DNA from: Micromonospora costi
Lineage (GTDB): Bacteria > Actinomycetota > Actinomycetes > Mycobacteriales > Micromonosporaceae
DNA length: 64,000 nt
Assembly: GCF_003626655.1 (NCBI RefSeq)
Contig: NZ_RBAN01000011.1
Span: forward strand, 34,790 to 98,789
Reading direction: 5' to 3'
Shown here: positions 8,610 through 17,176 of the stretch, in pieces
Layout: the number at the start of each line of letters is the position of its first letter
How positions within the stretch are numbered: position 1 is the first letter of the stretch
Notes under the pieces: model-generated
What the model saw: only the letters and a program-made list of their open reading frames with translations
The model's database searches: none
Told to the model about the DNA's origin: nothing
Made by a program: the position numbers and the translations under genes

Positions 8610-11542
8610 CGCGGCACCCCGGGCGCGGCCCCGCGCACCCGCCCCCCGGTGCCGTTTCCCGTCGCGGTGCCGGGCGCCGGGTCGGCGGCCGGCCCCACGT
8701 CGCGCCGCACGTGCGCGCCCGCGGCGCCACCCGCGGGGATCCCGTCCCCGGCCGTTCGCGCGGTACCGTCCCGGGCCGTCCGGGCGGCGCCGGCCAGGTC
8801 GCCGGTGGCGGCCGCGGCTTGCCGGGCGGTCTCGGCCGCGCCCGCGCGGGCTCCCGCCGTGACACGGTCGTCCCGCTCGGCGGCGGCTTCGGCGAGCAGC
8901 TCGGCCAGGCCGCTCCGGAGGGCGCCGACGACCTTCTCGCCGACGTCGGCCAGCGCCTCGTTGAGGATCACCCCGACGTCGAAGCTGGACCCGCAGCGCA
9001 GCAGGCAGATGCCGAGGTGGACGCCCTCGGCCAGGGCGACGACCGGCGCGGAGGACCGGACCGGAGCCCCGGCGAGCAGCCGCGGATGGAAGTGCGCCGG
9101 GACGTACGAGACGACCACGTTGAGCCGCCGGCTCGTGTAGACGCGACGGGCCAGGGCCCCGTGCAGCGGCGCGGGAAGCAGCCCCATGGCCCGCATCACC
9201 ATCCCGGCGGCCTCGGGTTCGCCGCTGCTCAGCGCGTCGCGCAGCGCCCGCCGTACGCCGGCGACGCGGTCGCGCGTCGGGATCCTCCCGAGCGGAAGGT
9301 CGAGGGTCACCGCTCCGGTCCAGTTGCCGTGGGTCGGTGCCCGCCGCCGCCGGTCGCGGGAGACGGGGAACATCGCCCGCAGCCGTGGCGGCGCCGGTGC
9401 CGGGTGCGCCTCGGCGAGCGCCGCGGCGGTGAGCGCGACCATCAGCTCGCTCGGGTGGGCCCGGCAGGCGCGCGACGCGCGGAGGACGTCGGCGGCCGGC
9501 AGGCTGGTGCTGAGAAGGCGCCGCCGGGGCGAGTCGACCCGCCGGTTGAGCGGCGTGGGGGGCGCGGAGCCCTGGGTGGCGAGCCGGGCCAGGCCGCGTA
9601 CCGTCCGGCCGACCTGCCGGGCCGCCTCCCGCGCGGGACCGGAGACGTGCCGCTCGGCGGTCGGCGCGGGTCGGGCGGGGGTCGGGGCTCCGCCGGACGC
9701 GGGCGTGGACCGGGCGGCCCGCTTCGGGGCGCCGTCGGCCGGGTCGAGCAGCCGTTGCAGCACGGCGATCACCGAGAGGCCGTCGCCGAGGCTGTGGTGC
9801 AGCTTGATCGCCAGGCGGGTACGGCCGTCCGGCAGCCCGCCCACGAGCAGCATCCGCCAGGGTGGCCGGTCGGTGGGCAGCGGTTCGCTCCAGAACCGGT
9901 CCACGGCGGCGCCGCCGTCGTCGCCGGCCGGGACGCGGACCTCGTCGACGTGCCCCACGGGGTCCACCGACCGGTCGACCACCCAACCGGGCCGGCGCCA
10001 CCGGCCGCGGTCCACGAGGCGCCGGCGCAGGGTGGTGATGGCCGGCAACCGCCGGACCAGCAGGTCGGTCACGTCCGCCCGGGTCACCGGCCGCCCGTCG
10101 GGGCGGGGCCCCAGCTCCATGACCGTGCCGATCTGCTGGACGTCGGTCGGCGTCTCGACGTGCAGGAAGAACGCGTCCTGCGCGCGCAGCGGCCAGCTGG
10201 CCGGGCGGGCGCGCGCCGACCGGCGGCCCGGCGGCGTCCGACCTGACCCGCCGCCCGGTGCCGGGCCCGCCGCGTGGCGGGGCGCCGAGCCCTCCGTGCC
10301 GCCTGGTGCCGGGCCCGCGGCCTCGCCGGGCGCCGAGCCCGCCGCGCCGCCCGGTGCCGGGCCCGCCGCGTGGCCGGGCGCCGGGCCCTCCGCGGCGGCG
10401 GACGGCGGTCGGGATCCGGCGACCGCGGGCAGTCCCAGGTCGGGCAGCCGCGCGTCGGACGGGGCCTCGACCAGGCCGGGCGGCTGCGCGAGCCGGGTCC
10501 GGACCCCGGCGACGAGCGTCCCGGGGCTGTGCGCCGTCTCGGCGAGCCCGGCGGCGGCCATCAGGGCGGCGTTGGCCGCGCCGTGCGCGGCGATCGGCCG
10601 GTACATCACGATCGGTGTGCCCGTGGCCAGCGCCTCGAGCGCGGTGGCGCCGCCCGCGTTGGTGACCAGCAGCCGGGCGGCCTGCAACAGGGTCGGCATG
10701 TCGTCGACCCAGCGCCGCACGAGCAACCGGCCGGGCGGGGCGTCCAGAGCCTCCAGCCGGGCGGCGAGCGGCTCGTTGCGCCCGCACACGGCGACCACCT
10801 GGACGGCGTCGCCGATGTCCACGAGCGCGCGGATCGCCTCCTCCACCGCGCCGAAGCCGTACGACCCGCACGCCACCACCACGGCCGCCCGCTCCGGATC
10901 GAGGTCGCAGCGCCGGGCGGCGTCGGCGCGGTCACCGGGGCGGAAGTCGCCGAGGACCGGAGGCGCGCAGACGCCCAGCGGCGCGCCCGGCGCCGCGACC
11001 GCCGCGACCGGGAGCGCGGCCGGGTGCACCACCACGTTGAGGTCCAGCTCCCGGTACACCCAGAACGGGTGTGGGGCGAAATCGGAGACCCAGGCGCCGA
11101 TCGGCACGCCGAGGCCGCGGCGGCGGCGCAGCCAGGCCAGGCCAGCGCTGCCCAGCGGGTAGGTGGAGACGATCAGGTCCGGGTCGAACGCCTCGACCAC
11201 CGGCGCGAGTCGGCGCCCGGCCCACGAGCCGGTGAACCACTTCGCGGTGGTCGCGAACCACCGGTGCCGCCAGAGCGCGGCCCAGAAGAACTCGTACAAC
11301 CACGGCGTCATGGCGACGTTGGTCACGTAGGTGCGGCGGAAGCCGCGCCCCACGCCCGGCCCCATCACCTCGAGGGTGTCCACCCAGCCCACCCGGCTGC
11401 CGGGCCAGAGCGCGTGGACACGCTCCTCCAACGCCCGGCCGGTGGCGTCGTGCCCGCCGCCGATGTCGGCCGAGACGACCAGGACGCGCCGGGCGACCGG
11501 TTCGACCGGCGTGGCGCCGGCCGGGGCCTGGGAAGTGTTCAC
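8600..11542 (-). CDS. MGDG-synthase-type glycosyltransferase fused to WS/DGAT-type acyltransferase
   Basis: A 980-residue protein with two enzyme modules. Residues about 15-350 form a GT28/MGDG-synthase-like glycosyltransferase: SADIGGGHDATGRA (residues 24-37), then the C-terminal nucleotide-sugar segment TNAGGATALEALATGTPIVM near 294. Residues about 380-445 are a low-complexity GPAPGGAAG linker. Residues about 447-880 resemble wax ester synthase/diacylglycerol acyltransferase, with the catalytic HHxxxDG motif intact as HHSLGDG (582-588), PPWRMLLVGGL before it and a WSD1-like C-terminal half. The last 100 residues are Ala/Gly/Arg rich and probably disordered. No signal peptide is seen. Both modules normally act on diacylglycerol-like acceptors, so a glycolipid or acylated-sterol-like product is plausible. 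The stop overlaps the SDR start. Confidence 0.87.
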   Translation of the reverse strand: MNTSQAPAGATPVEPVARRVLVVSADIGGGHDATGRALEERVHALWPGSRVGWVDTLEVMGPGVGRGFRRTYVTNVAMTPWLYEFFWAALWRHRWFATTAKWFTGSWAGRRLAPVVEAFDPDLIVSTYPLGSAGLAWLRRRRGLGVPIGAWVSDFAPHPFWVYRELDLNVVVHPAALPVAAVAAPGAPLGVCAPPVLGDFRPGDRADAARRCDLDPERAAVVVACGSYGFGAVEEAIRALVDIGDAVQVVAVCGRNEPLAARLEALDAPPGRLLVRRWVDDMPTLLQAARLLVTNAGGATALEALATGTPIVMYRPIAAHGAANAALMAAAGLAETAHSPGTLVAGVRTRLAQPPGLVEAPSDARLPDLGLPAVAGSRPPSAAAEGPAPGHAAGPAPGGAAGSAPGEAAGPAPGGTEGSAPRHAAGPAPGGGSGRTPPGRRSARARPASWPLRAQDAFFLHVETPTDVQQIGTVMELGPRPDGRPVTRADVTDLLVRRLPAITTLRRRLVDRGRWRRPGWVVDRSVDPVGHVDEVRVPAGDDGGAAVDRFWSEPLPTDRPPWRMLLVGGLPDGRTRLAIKLHHSLGDGLSVIAVLQRLLDPADGAPKRAARSTPASGGAPTPARPAPTAERHVSGPAREAARQVGRTVRGLARLATQGSAPPTPLNRRVDSPRRRLLSTSLPAADVLRASRACRAHPSELMVALTAAALAEAHPAPAPPRLRAMFPVSRDRRRRAPTHGNWTGAVTLDLPLGRIPTRDRVAGVRRALRDALSSGEPEAAGMVMRAMGLLPAPLHGALARRVYTSRRLNVVVSYVPAHFHPRLLAGAPVRSSAPVVALAEGVHLGICLLRCGSSFDVGVILNEALADVGEKVVGALRSGLAELLAEAAAERDDRVTAGARAGAAETARQAAAATGDLAGAARTARDGTARTAGDGIPAGGAAGAHVRRDVGPAADPAPGTATGNGTGGRVRGAAPGVPRCA

Positions 11543-11640
11543 GGGTCACCCGCCCCATTCGTGCGATACCTGGCCGAAGACGGGTATGCGCAGGTGCCTT
11601 CGCCGGCCGCGTCCGGCGCCGTCGACTCCGGGATCGTGAC

Positions 11641-12516
11641 ATGGCTGTGGGCTTCGTGCTGGCGATCATCGCCGCGCTGTGCAGCGCCACGGCCGCGATC
11701 GTGCAGTCGATCGGTGCGCGCCGCCTGGCCGCCACCCCGCACGTCGACCCGCGCCTGCTCCTGCGGCTGGTCCGCAACGGCCCGTACGCGGTGGGCCTGG
11801 TGCTGGACGGCGCGTCCTCCCTGTTGACGTTCACGGCGCTGCGGACCCTGCCGATCTTCGCGGTGCAGGCCGTGGGGGCGGCCAACCTCGGCATGGTGGC
11901 GCTCATCGCCATGTGCGTACTGCGGGTGCGGCTCACCGCACGGGACTGGACGGCCATCGGCGGGGTGATCGCCGGGCTCGTGCTGCTGGTGCTCTCCGCG
12001 CTCGCCGCGCCGCCGGACCGCGTGCCCGCGAGCGCCGCCTGGTGGCTGCTCGTGGCCGTGCTCGTGCTGGCCGCCGCGGCGTACCTGGGTATGCCGAGGA
12101 TGCGGGGACCCGCGCTGCCCGGCCTGCTGGCCGGGCTGTCGTTCGGGTCGGCGGCGTTGGGCGCCCGGCTGCTCGGCCGGGCCACGACCGTCGGCGCCCT
12201 GGTGGGCAGCCCGGCGACGTACGCCGTGGTGTTCGCCGGTCTCATCGGCGTGCTGCTCTACGCGGCGGCACTCCAGCGCGGCGCCGTGACGGTCGCCTCC
12301 GCCTCGTCCATCGTCGGGCAGACCCTGGCGCCCGCGGCGGCCGGCTGGCTGCTGCTCGGAGACCGGGTACGGCCCGGCTTCACGCCCGTGGCGATCCTCG
12401 GGTTCGTGCTCGCGGTGAGCGGCGCGATCGCCCTCGCCCGGCACGCCCAACCGCACCCGCACCCGCACCCCGAGGGGGAGGACTGCGGCCCGCAGCAACG
12501 CGGGGGCGATGGGTGA
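11641..12516 (+). CDS. DMT/EamA-like multi-pass membrane protein
   Basis: A 291-residue hydrophobic protein with about nine to ten membrane spans. It opens with AVGFVLAIIAALCSATAAIVQ and holds an internal repeat-like second half (VASASSIVGQTLAPAAAGWLLLGDRVRPGF) typical of drug/metabolite-transporter folds. It ends in a His/Pro-rich tail (HAQPHPHPHPEGE). Substrate is unknown. A related transporter lies 250 bp downstream; the two may be functionally paired. The gene is divergent from the glycosyltransferase-acyltransferase gene across a 98 bp gap. Confidence 0.75.
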   Translation: MAVGFVLAIIAALCSATAAIVQSIGARRLAATPHVDPRLLLRLVRNGPYAVGLVLDGASSLLTFTALRTLPIFAVQAVGAANLGMVALIAMCVLRVRLTARDWTAIGGVIAGLVLLVLSALAAPPDRVPASAAWWLLVAVLVLAAAAYLGMPRMRGPALPGLLAGLSFGSAALGARLLGRATTVGALVGSPATYAVVFAGLIGVLLYAAALQRGAVTVASASSIVGQTLAPAAAGWLLLGDRVRPGFTPVAILGFVLAVSGAIALARHAQPHPHPHPEGEDCGPQQRGGDG

Positions 12517-12589
12517 CATGTCGGTGCTCCCAGGCGGTTCGCGGTTCAGGGGCGCGGGTCGGCCACCCCTTCGGAACAATCATCAGCTT

Positions 12590-12619
12590 AAACACCGTTT
12601 ACGTATTCTTGCGGTGTTT
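12590..12619 (+). promoter_or_regulatory. Inverted repeat AAACACCG / CGGTGTTT between two transporters
   Basis: The 8 bp arms at 12590-12597 and 12612-12619 are perfect and separated by 14 bases, inside a locally AT-rich stretch of the 250 bp gap between the two DMT-type genes. It could be an operator or promoter region for the downstream transporter or a weak terminator. There is no T-run. The rest of the gap holds nothing I recognise except the short ORF at 12768. Confidence 0.4.
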
Positions 12620-12767
12620 GCCGGCACTGCCCCCACCGAACCGGCCGCCGGCGGCAGGCGTTTACCACCGGCTATGTCGGGAAGGCGCGCCGGACCGCCG
12701 CACGTGCGGGCGGGCCGCCGTGCGGCACGGAGCGGCAGAACGCGGACGACATGGTGAGGAGACGCAG

Positions 12768-12794
12768 GTGACCATGCCGGTTGGCGTGCGGTGA
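12768..12794 (+). CDS. Putative 8-codon upstream ORF coupled to the next transporter
   Basis: GTG at 12768 follows a strong Shine-Dalgarno stretch (GAGGAGAC, 12755-12762) and reads VTMPVGVR, then TGA at 12792-12794. That stop overlaps the GTG start of the downstream transporter (GTGA). The transporter start itself has no recognisable ribosome-binding site and is the first possible start in its frame after a stop at 12755-12757. The simplest reading is a tiny coupling ORF that delivers ribosomes to the transporter. No function is implied for the peptide. Confidence 0.45.
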   Translation: MTMPVGVR

Positions 12795-13669
12795 ACGCGA
12801 CGGGGGAGCTGCTCGCCGGCATCCCGATCGCCCTGGCTGCCGCCGCGGCGTTCGGCGCGTCCGGCGTGCTGCAGTTTCGGTCGGGCCGCCAGGTGCCCGA
12901 GGAGCCGGCGGGCCGGCCCACCCTCCTGGCCCACCTGATACACATCCCGAGCTGGCGCTGGTCGGTGGTGCTCGCCGCAGCGGCGTTCGCCTTCCAGGTG
13001 GCCGCGCTGAGCCTCATCCCGCTCATCCTGGTGCAACCGCTGCTGGTGACCGGGCTCGTCTGGTACGTGCTGCTCTTCGCCGCGTTCGAGCACGACCGCC
13101 CCGACCGCACGATCCTGCTGGAATCCACCCTGTGCCTGTTCGGTCTCGCCGCGTTCCTGATCATCGCCGAGCCCGGACGCGGGCAGGGGAGAGGCCTGGA
13201 TTCCTTCTGGGCGGCGCTCCTGCTGATCGTCGCCGTGGTGGCCGCCGTGGGCCTGTGCCTGTTGGCCGCGTTGAAGCTCGACCGGAAGTGGCGTCCCATG
13301 CCGTTGGCGCTGGCCGCCGGTGTCTGCTACGGCGTGACGGCCGGTCTCATCAGCAGTCTCGCGTTCCATCTGCAGGAGAGCCCGTGGCAGATCTTCGTCC
13401 AGTGGCAGGCGTACGCCATCCTGGTGCTCGGTCCGTTCGGGGTGCTGCTGAGCCAGAACGCCTACCAGGCCGGCCCGCTGGGCGCCCCGGCGCTCGCGGC
13501 GATCACCGTCACCGACCCGTTGGTGGCCATCGTGGTCGGGTTGGTCTGGCTGGACGAGTCGATCCGGGGCGGTCCGGCGCCCTCCCTGGGCGAGGCGCTC
13601 TCGCTCGTGGTGGTGGTCCTCGCGGTCGTCATGCTGGCCCGGCGCGCGCCGCACGTGAAGGGTGGCTAG
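12791..13669 (+). CDS. DMT-type multi-pass transporter
   Basis: A 292-residue membrane protein with about ten hydrophobic segments (for example WSVVLAAAAFAFQVAALSLIPLILVQPLLVTGLVWYVLLF), resembling EamA/DMT permeases. The final segment AITVTDPLVAIVVGLVWLDE is typical of the family. The second half matches the first in layout, as expected of an internally duplicated transporter. Substrate unknown. The GTG start is coupled to the preceding 8-codon ORF. It converges with the carbonic anhydrase gene, leaving 39 bp between stops. Confidence 0.78.
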   Translation: MNATGELLAGIPIALAAAAAFGASGVLQFRSGRQVPEEPAGRPTLLAHLIHIPSWRWSVVLAAAAFAFQVAALSLIPLILVQPLLVTGLVWYVLLFAAFEHDRPDRTILLESTLCLFGLAAFLIIAEPGRGQGRGLDSFWAALLLIVAVVAAVGLCLLAALKLDRKWRPMPLALAAGVCYGVTAGLISSLAFHLQESPWQIFVQWQAYAILVLGPFGVLLSQNAYQAGPLGAPALAAITVTDPLVAIVVGLVWLDESIRGGPAPSLGEALSLVVVVLAVVMLARRAPHVKGG

Positions 13670-13708
13670 TGCGCGCCGAGGCCCGCGCGGCGGTCGCGCC
13701 CGGCGGGG

Positions 13709-14416
13709 TCAGGAGACCAGGCTGACCCGGCCGTTGTCGAGGTCGTAGCGCGCGCCCACCACGGCCAGCGCACCCTCGTGCACCTTCTCGGCGATGATCG
13801 GGCTGCGGTGGAGCAGCGACCGGACCTGCGCCCGCACGTTCGCCCGGACGGCGTTCTCGACCGCGTCGCCGGGCTGGTCGAGGACGGGCTCGACCACCGG
13901 CCGGAGGCTGTCGACGATCGTGCCGATGTGACCCGGGGCCGTGCCGCCCGAGCGGATGGCCTCGATGGTGGCGGTGATCGCACCGCACCGCTCGTGACCC
14001 AGGACGACGATCAACGGGCTGCCGAACTCCTCGACCGCGAACTCGACGCTGCCGAGCAGCAGGTCGTCGACGATGTTCCCGGCGACGCGGTTGTCGAACA
14101 GGTCGCCCAGCCCCTGGTCGAAGAGCAGCTCGGGGGCGACGCGCGAGTCGGCGCAGCCGACGGTGACGGCGAACGGGTGCTGCCCGGCGGCCAGGTCGTG
14201 CAGGTCGTCGAGGCTCTGGTGGGGGTGCCGGCTGTGCCCGGTCACGAACCGGTGGTTGCCCTGCAGCAGGCGGCGCAGCGCCTGGGCCGGGGTCGGCGGG
14301 GTCGGCTCGGCGGGCGCGGCGACGGCCGTCGGGGCGACGGCGGTCGCCCCGACGGCGACGACGACGGCGCCACCGGTGGCCAGCAGCGACCGGCGGGACA
14401 GGATGGGACGCGTCAT
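13709..14416 (-). CDS. Tat-exported beta-class carbonic anhydrase
   Basis: A 235-residue protein with a twin-arginine signal (LSRRSLLATGG, residues 6-16) followed by a hydrophobic stretch and an APA-type cleavage region near 35. The mature part carries the beta carbonic anhydrase zinc set: C88, D90, R92 (CADSR), H141 and C144 (GHERCGA). It should hydrate CO2 outside the membrane. Most bacterial beta enzymes are cytosolic, so Tat export is notable, though exported members occur. GGGAG lies 7 bases before the ATG. It is divergent from the AlkB-like gene (127 bp gap). Confidence 0.9.
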   Translation of the reverse strand: MTRPILSRRSLLATGGAVVVAVGATAVAPTAVAAPAEPTPPTPAQALRRLLQGNHRFVTGHSRHPHQSLDDLHDLAAGQHPFAVTVGCADSRVAPELLFDQGLGDLFDNRVAGNIVDDLLLGSVEFAVEEFGSPLIVVLGHERCGAITATIEAIRSGGTAPGHIGTIVDSLRPVVEPVLDQPGDAVENAVRANVRAQVRSLLHRSPIIAEKVHEGALAVVGARYDLDNGRVSLVS

Positions 14417-14543
14417 GATGATCTCCCGTGTCGAGGTTCGCCTATTTCCTACCAGCGGTGCGTCCACTGTGGTCGCCGGTGTGATCCTCCGCGCTGTCGT
14501 GGTTCCGACGCACGGGGCGCGCGGGGCGGCTAGCGTCGGGCGC

Positions 14544-15107
14544 GTGGGGCGGATGCGTGGCGTCCACGAGCGGCCGGCGGGGCTCACCTACCAGCCGGAG
14601 CTGGTGGATCCCGACGAGGAGCGGTCGCTGCTGACCGCCCTGGCCGCATACGACTTCGGCGAGGTCCGGATGCACGGCCAGATCGCCCGCCGGACCGTCC
14701 GCCACTTCGGCTACGACTACGATTACGGCTCGTTCCAGCTCACCGAGACGGAGGCGGTGCCGGTGGAACTGCACGAGGTCCGCGAGCGCTGCGCCCGCCT
14801 CGCCGGCGTACCGGCCGACAGCCTGGCGCAGGCGCTGGTCACCCGGTACCCGCCCGGCGCGGTCATCGGCTGGCACCGCGACGCACCCGCCTTCGGCCCC
14901 ACCGTGGCCGGTCTCTCCCTGGGCTCCGACTGCCTCCTGCGCTTCCAGCGCGGCAGGGGAGACCAGCGCCGGGTGTACGAGGTGGAGCTGGCGGCACGCT
15001 CCGCGTACGTCCTGGCGGGCGCCGCCCGGTCGAGCTGGCAGCACAGCATCCCGCCGGTGCCGCGCCTGCGCTACTCGGTGACCTTCCGGCAGGTGCGGCG
15101 ATCGTGA
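14544..15107 (+). CDS. AlkB-like 2-oxoglutarate/Fe(II) dioxygenase
   Basis: A 187-residue AlkB-family protein. The iron-binding HxD is in GWHRDAPAF, a distal histidine in SSWQHSIPPV, and the 2-oxoglutarate-binding arginines in LRYSVTFRQ. Family members remove alkyl groups from nucleic acids or modify proteins; the exact substrate is not readable. GTG at 14544 lies 7 bases after TAGCGT (14531-14536), the leaderless pattern common in this window, so I prefer it over the in-frame ATG at 14553. The stop overlaps the MOSC start (GTGA). Confidence 0.88.
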   Translation: MGRMRGVHERPAGLTYQPELVDPDEERSLLTALAAYDFGEVRMHGQIARRTVRHFGYDYDYGSFQLTETEAVPVELHEVRERCARLAGVPADSLAQALVTRYPPGAVIGWHRDAPAFGPTVAGLSLGSDCLLRFQRGRGDQRRVYEVELAARSAYVLAGAARSSWQHSIPPVPRLRYSVTFRQVRRS

Positions 15108-15610
15108 CGGAGCTGTCGGTGCCGCGGATCGTGCAGCTGCTGGCCTCACCCGTGCACCGGTACGTCGGCCGGCCCGCCGACGGGCCGACGCCGGCCCCGG
15201 AGGGCGAAGTCGTCGAGGAGATCCAGGTCCGGGCCGGCCTCGGGATCGTGGGCGACCGGTACTTCGGCCGGCCGGCGCACCGCGAGGCGAGCGTCACGCT
15301 GATCGCGCAGGAGTCGCTGCCACCCGGCGCCGACCTGCGCCAGGTCCGCCGCAACGTGCTCACGGCGGGCATCGCCGTCGACGACCTGGTCGGCGCGGTG
15401 CTCGTGCTGGACTCCGGCGCGGGGCCGGTGCGGTTGCGGGTCAACCGACCGGCCAACCCGTGCGCCTGGATGGACGTGGCGATCGGCCCGGGCGCCTGGA
15501 AGGCGTTGCGCCGTCGGGGCGGCGTGCGGTGCACGCCGCTCACCGACGGCGTCCTGCGGGTCGGCCCGGTGGACGTCGCGATCGAACGCCCGCCGGATCA
15601 GCGGCCCTGA
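15104..15610 (+). CDS. MOSC-domain protein
   Basis: A 168-residue protein with MOSC-fold features: the RRNVLTAGIAVDDLVGAVL segment, NRPANPCAWMDVAIGPGAWKAL with the conserved cysteine, and GGVRCTPLTDGVLRVGD-like ending. MOSC proteins carry sulfur or molybdenum cofactor-linked chemistry. It is coupled to the AlkB-like gene by GTGA. Its last 13 bases overlap the end of the convergent chitinase gene (15598-15610). Confidence 0.85.
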   Translation: MTELSVPRIVQLLASPVHRYVGRPADGPTPAPEGEVVEEIQVRAGLGIVGDRYFGRPAHREASVTLIAQESLPPGADLRQVRRNVLTAGIAVDDLVGAVLVLDSGAGPVRLRVNRPANPCAWMDVAIGPGAWKALRRRGGVRCTPLTDGVLRVGPVDVAIERPPDQRP

Positions 15611-16947
15611 AGCGCCCGGACGTTGTCGCCGAAGGTCCAGTTCCGGCTGCCGTCCCAGTTCAGCGACCAGGTCATGAGGCCCTTCAGAGCGCCGTTGTAG
15701 GTGTTCCACGCCTGGGCCACCGACGCCGGGGCCAGGTAGCCGCCGCCCGCGCCCTGCTGGGCGGGCAGGCCGGGCACCTGCTTGTCGTACGGGACCCGGA
15801 TGGTGGTGCCCTGGACGACGAGCCCGGCGTTGAGGCAGTCGGTCTGCCGGGTGAAGCCCTGCACGGTGCCGGCCGGGTAGGAGTCGCCGGAGCAGCCGTA
15901 CATGCTGCCGTTGTAGTACTGCATGTTCAGCCACCAGAGCCGGCCGTTGTCCACGTACCGCTTGATGACCGGCAGGTAGGCCCCCCAGATCGACCCGTAG
16001 GTGACGCTGCCGCCGGTGACGTACGCGGTCTCCGGCGCCATGGTGAGGCCGAAGCCGGGGGGCATCTGGGCGAGCACGCCGTCGATGATGCGGATCAGGT
16101 TCGCCTGCGAGGGGGAGAGCTGGGTGATGCTGCCGCTGCCGGTGAGCCCGGTCTCGATGTCGATGTCGATCCCGTCGAAGTTGTACCGCTTGAGGATCGG
16201 GACGATCGTCGCCACGAACCGGTCGGCGACCGCTGCGGAGCTGAGGTCGATGCCGGCGGTGGCTCCGCCGATCGACATCAGGATGGTCAGCCCGGCGGCC
16301 TTGGCCTGGCACATCTCGGCGGGGGTGGGCACCTTCACGGTGGCGTCCATGCCGTCCTCCCACAGCACGGTGCCGTCCGCGCGGATCACCGGGAACGCCG
16401 CGTTGACCACGTTGTAGCCGTGGGCGCGGATGCGCGAGTCGGTGATCGGGATCCAGCCCAGCGGCGGGTGCACGCCGTTGGCCGCGCCGTCCCAGTTCTC
16501 CCAGTAGCCCTGCAGCACCCGGCCCGCCGGCCGGGGCTTTCCGGCGCACGTGGTCGAGCCCGGTGGGGCGGTGGTGGGCGTGGGGCTCGGTGTGGCGGTC
16601 GGCGTCGGGGTGGCCGTGGGAGAGGGGGTCGTGGTCACGGTGGGCGTCGGCGTGGGGGTGCCGCCGCACGGGCCGAGGTCCGTCCACAGGGCGGGCGTCG
16701 CGGCCGGGTTCCAGCCGGACCCGGGCGGCGGGGTGTGCGTGACCAGGGCCTGGTAGGTGTGGCCCGCGTACGTCACCCGGCTGCCCGCCGGGTAGGTGAC
16801 GCCCTCGGCCCAGGCCGGTGCCGAGCAGGCCGCGAGTGCGGCGCGGGCGGGGGCGGTGGCGAAGCCGTTGGTGACCGGCACCGCGGCGATGGCGGTGACC
16901 AGCGCCGCGCCGGCCAGCAGCGCGGACGTCCTGCGTCGAACTCGCAT
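15598..16947 (-). CDS. Secreted GH18 chitinase with an N-terminal chitin-binding module
   Basis: A 449-residue exported enzyme. A signal peptide covers about residues 1-38 (RRRTSALLAGAALVTAIAAV). A CBM5/12-like module follows at about 42-92 (WAEGVTYPAGSRVTYAGHTY and ending LWTDLG), then a Thr/Pro linker (96-130) and a GH18 barrel (about 144-449) with the catalytic DGIDIDIE motif at 258-265. It should cleave chitin outside the cell. GAGGAGG lies just before the ATG. The 3' end overlaps the MOSC gene by 13 bp. An AT-rich operator-like sequence lies upstream. Confidence 0.93.
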   Translation of the reverse strand: MRVRRRTSALLAGAALVTAIAAVPVTNGFATAPARAALAACSAPAWAEGVTYPAGSRVTYAGHTYQALVTHTPPPGSGWNPAATPALWTDLGPCGGTPTPTPTVTTTPSPTATPTPTATPSPTPTTAPPGSTTCAGKPRPAGRVLQGYWENWDGAANGVHPPLGWIPITDSRIRAHGYNVVNAAFPVIRADGTVLWEDGMDATVKVPTPAEMCQAKAAGLTILMSIGGATAGIDLSSAAVADRFVATIVPILKRYNFDGIDIDIETGLTGSGSITQLSPSQANLIRIIDGVLAQMPPGFGLTMAPETAYVTGGSVTYGSIWGAYLPVIKRYVDNGRLWWLNMQYYNGSMYGCSGDSYPAGTVQGFTRQTDCLNAGLVVQGTTIRVPYDKQVPGLPAQQGAGGGYLAPASVAQAWNTYNGALKGLMTWSLNWDGSRNWTFGDNVRALQGR

Positions 16948-16981
16948 GACATGCCTCCTCGTCGATGCGTCGGAGGCTATC

Positions 16982-17001
16982 GTTAACTTTGTTAAATGTA
17001 A
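16982..17001 (-). promoter_or_regulatory. Candidate chitinase promoter/operator with TTAAC-TTT-GTTAA
   Basis: In strongly GC-rich surroundings this stretch is AT-rich. It contains an inverted repeat with TTAAC and GTTAA arms around TTT (16983-16995), about 35 bp upstream of the chitinase start. Similar AT-rich palindromes upstream of secreted glycoside hydrolases in actinomycetes are often repressor sites, so substrate-dependent control is a reasonable guess. The regulator is not identified in the window. Confidence 0.45.
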
Positions 17002-17058
17002 ATGTCCGACGGTTCCGGTGGCTGCCCGCGACGTTCCCGGCGGGCGCCCTGGTCGTGC

Positions 17059-17157
17059 GGTGCGAAGGCTCCGTGGGCGGCACGGCCGCCGGGTGCGAAG
17101 GGTCCGTGGGCGGCACGGCCGCCGGGTGCGAAGGGTCCGTGGGCGGCACGGCCGCCG
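17059..17157. repeat. Three tandem copies of a 33 bp unit
   Basis: Copies lie at 17059-17091, 17092-17124 and 17125-17157, each beginning GGTGCGAAGG and containing TCCGTGGGCGGCACGGCC. The second and third are identical and the first differs by one base. They sit in the gap between the chitinase promoter and the GNAT gene. A 33 bp period keeps any reading frame open, but no convincing gene covers them. Copy number may vary between strains. Confidence 0.85.
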
Positions 17158-17176
17158 GCCTGCGAGACTTCTCGGC

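Noticed and set aside
10240..10420. Repeats near 10240-10420 as intergenic elements
   Set aside because: They encode the GPAPGGAAG linker of the fusion protein on the minus strand.
17059..17157. Possible CRISPR array in the three 33 bp units
   Set aside because: The units are adjacent with no spacers and there are no cas genes.
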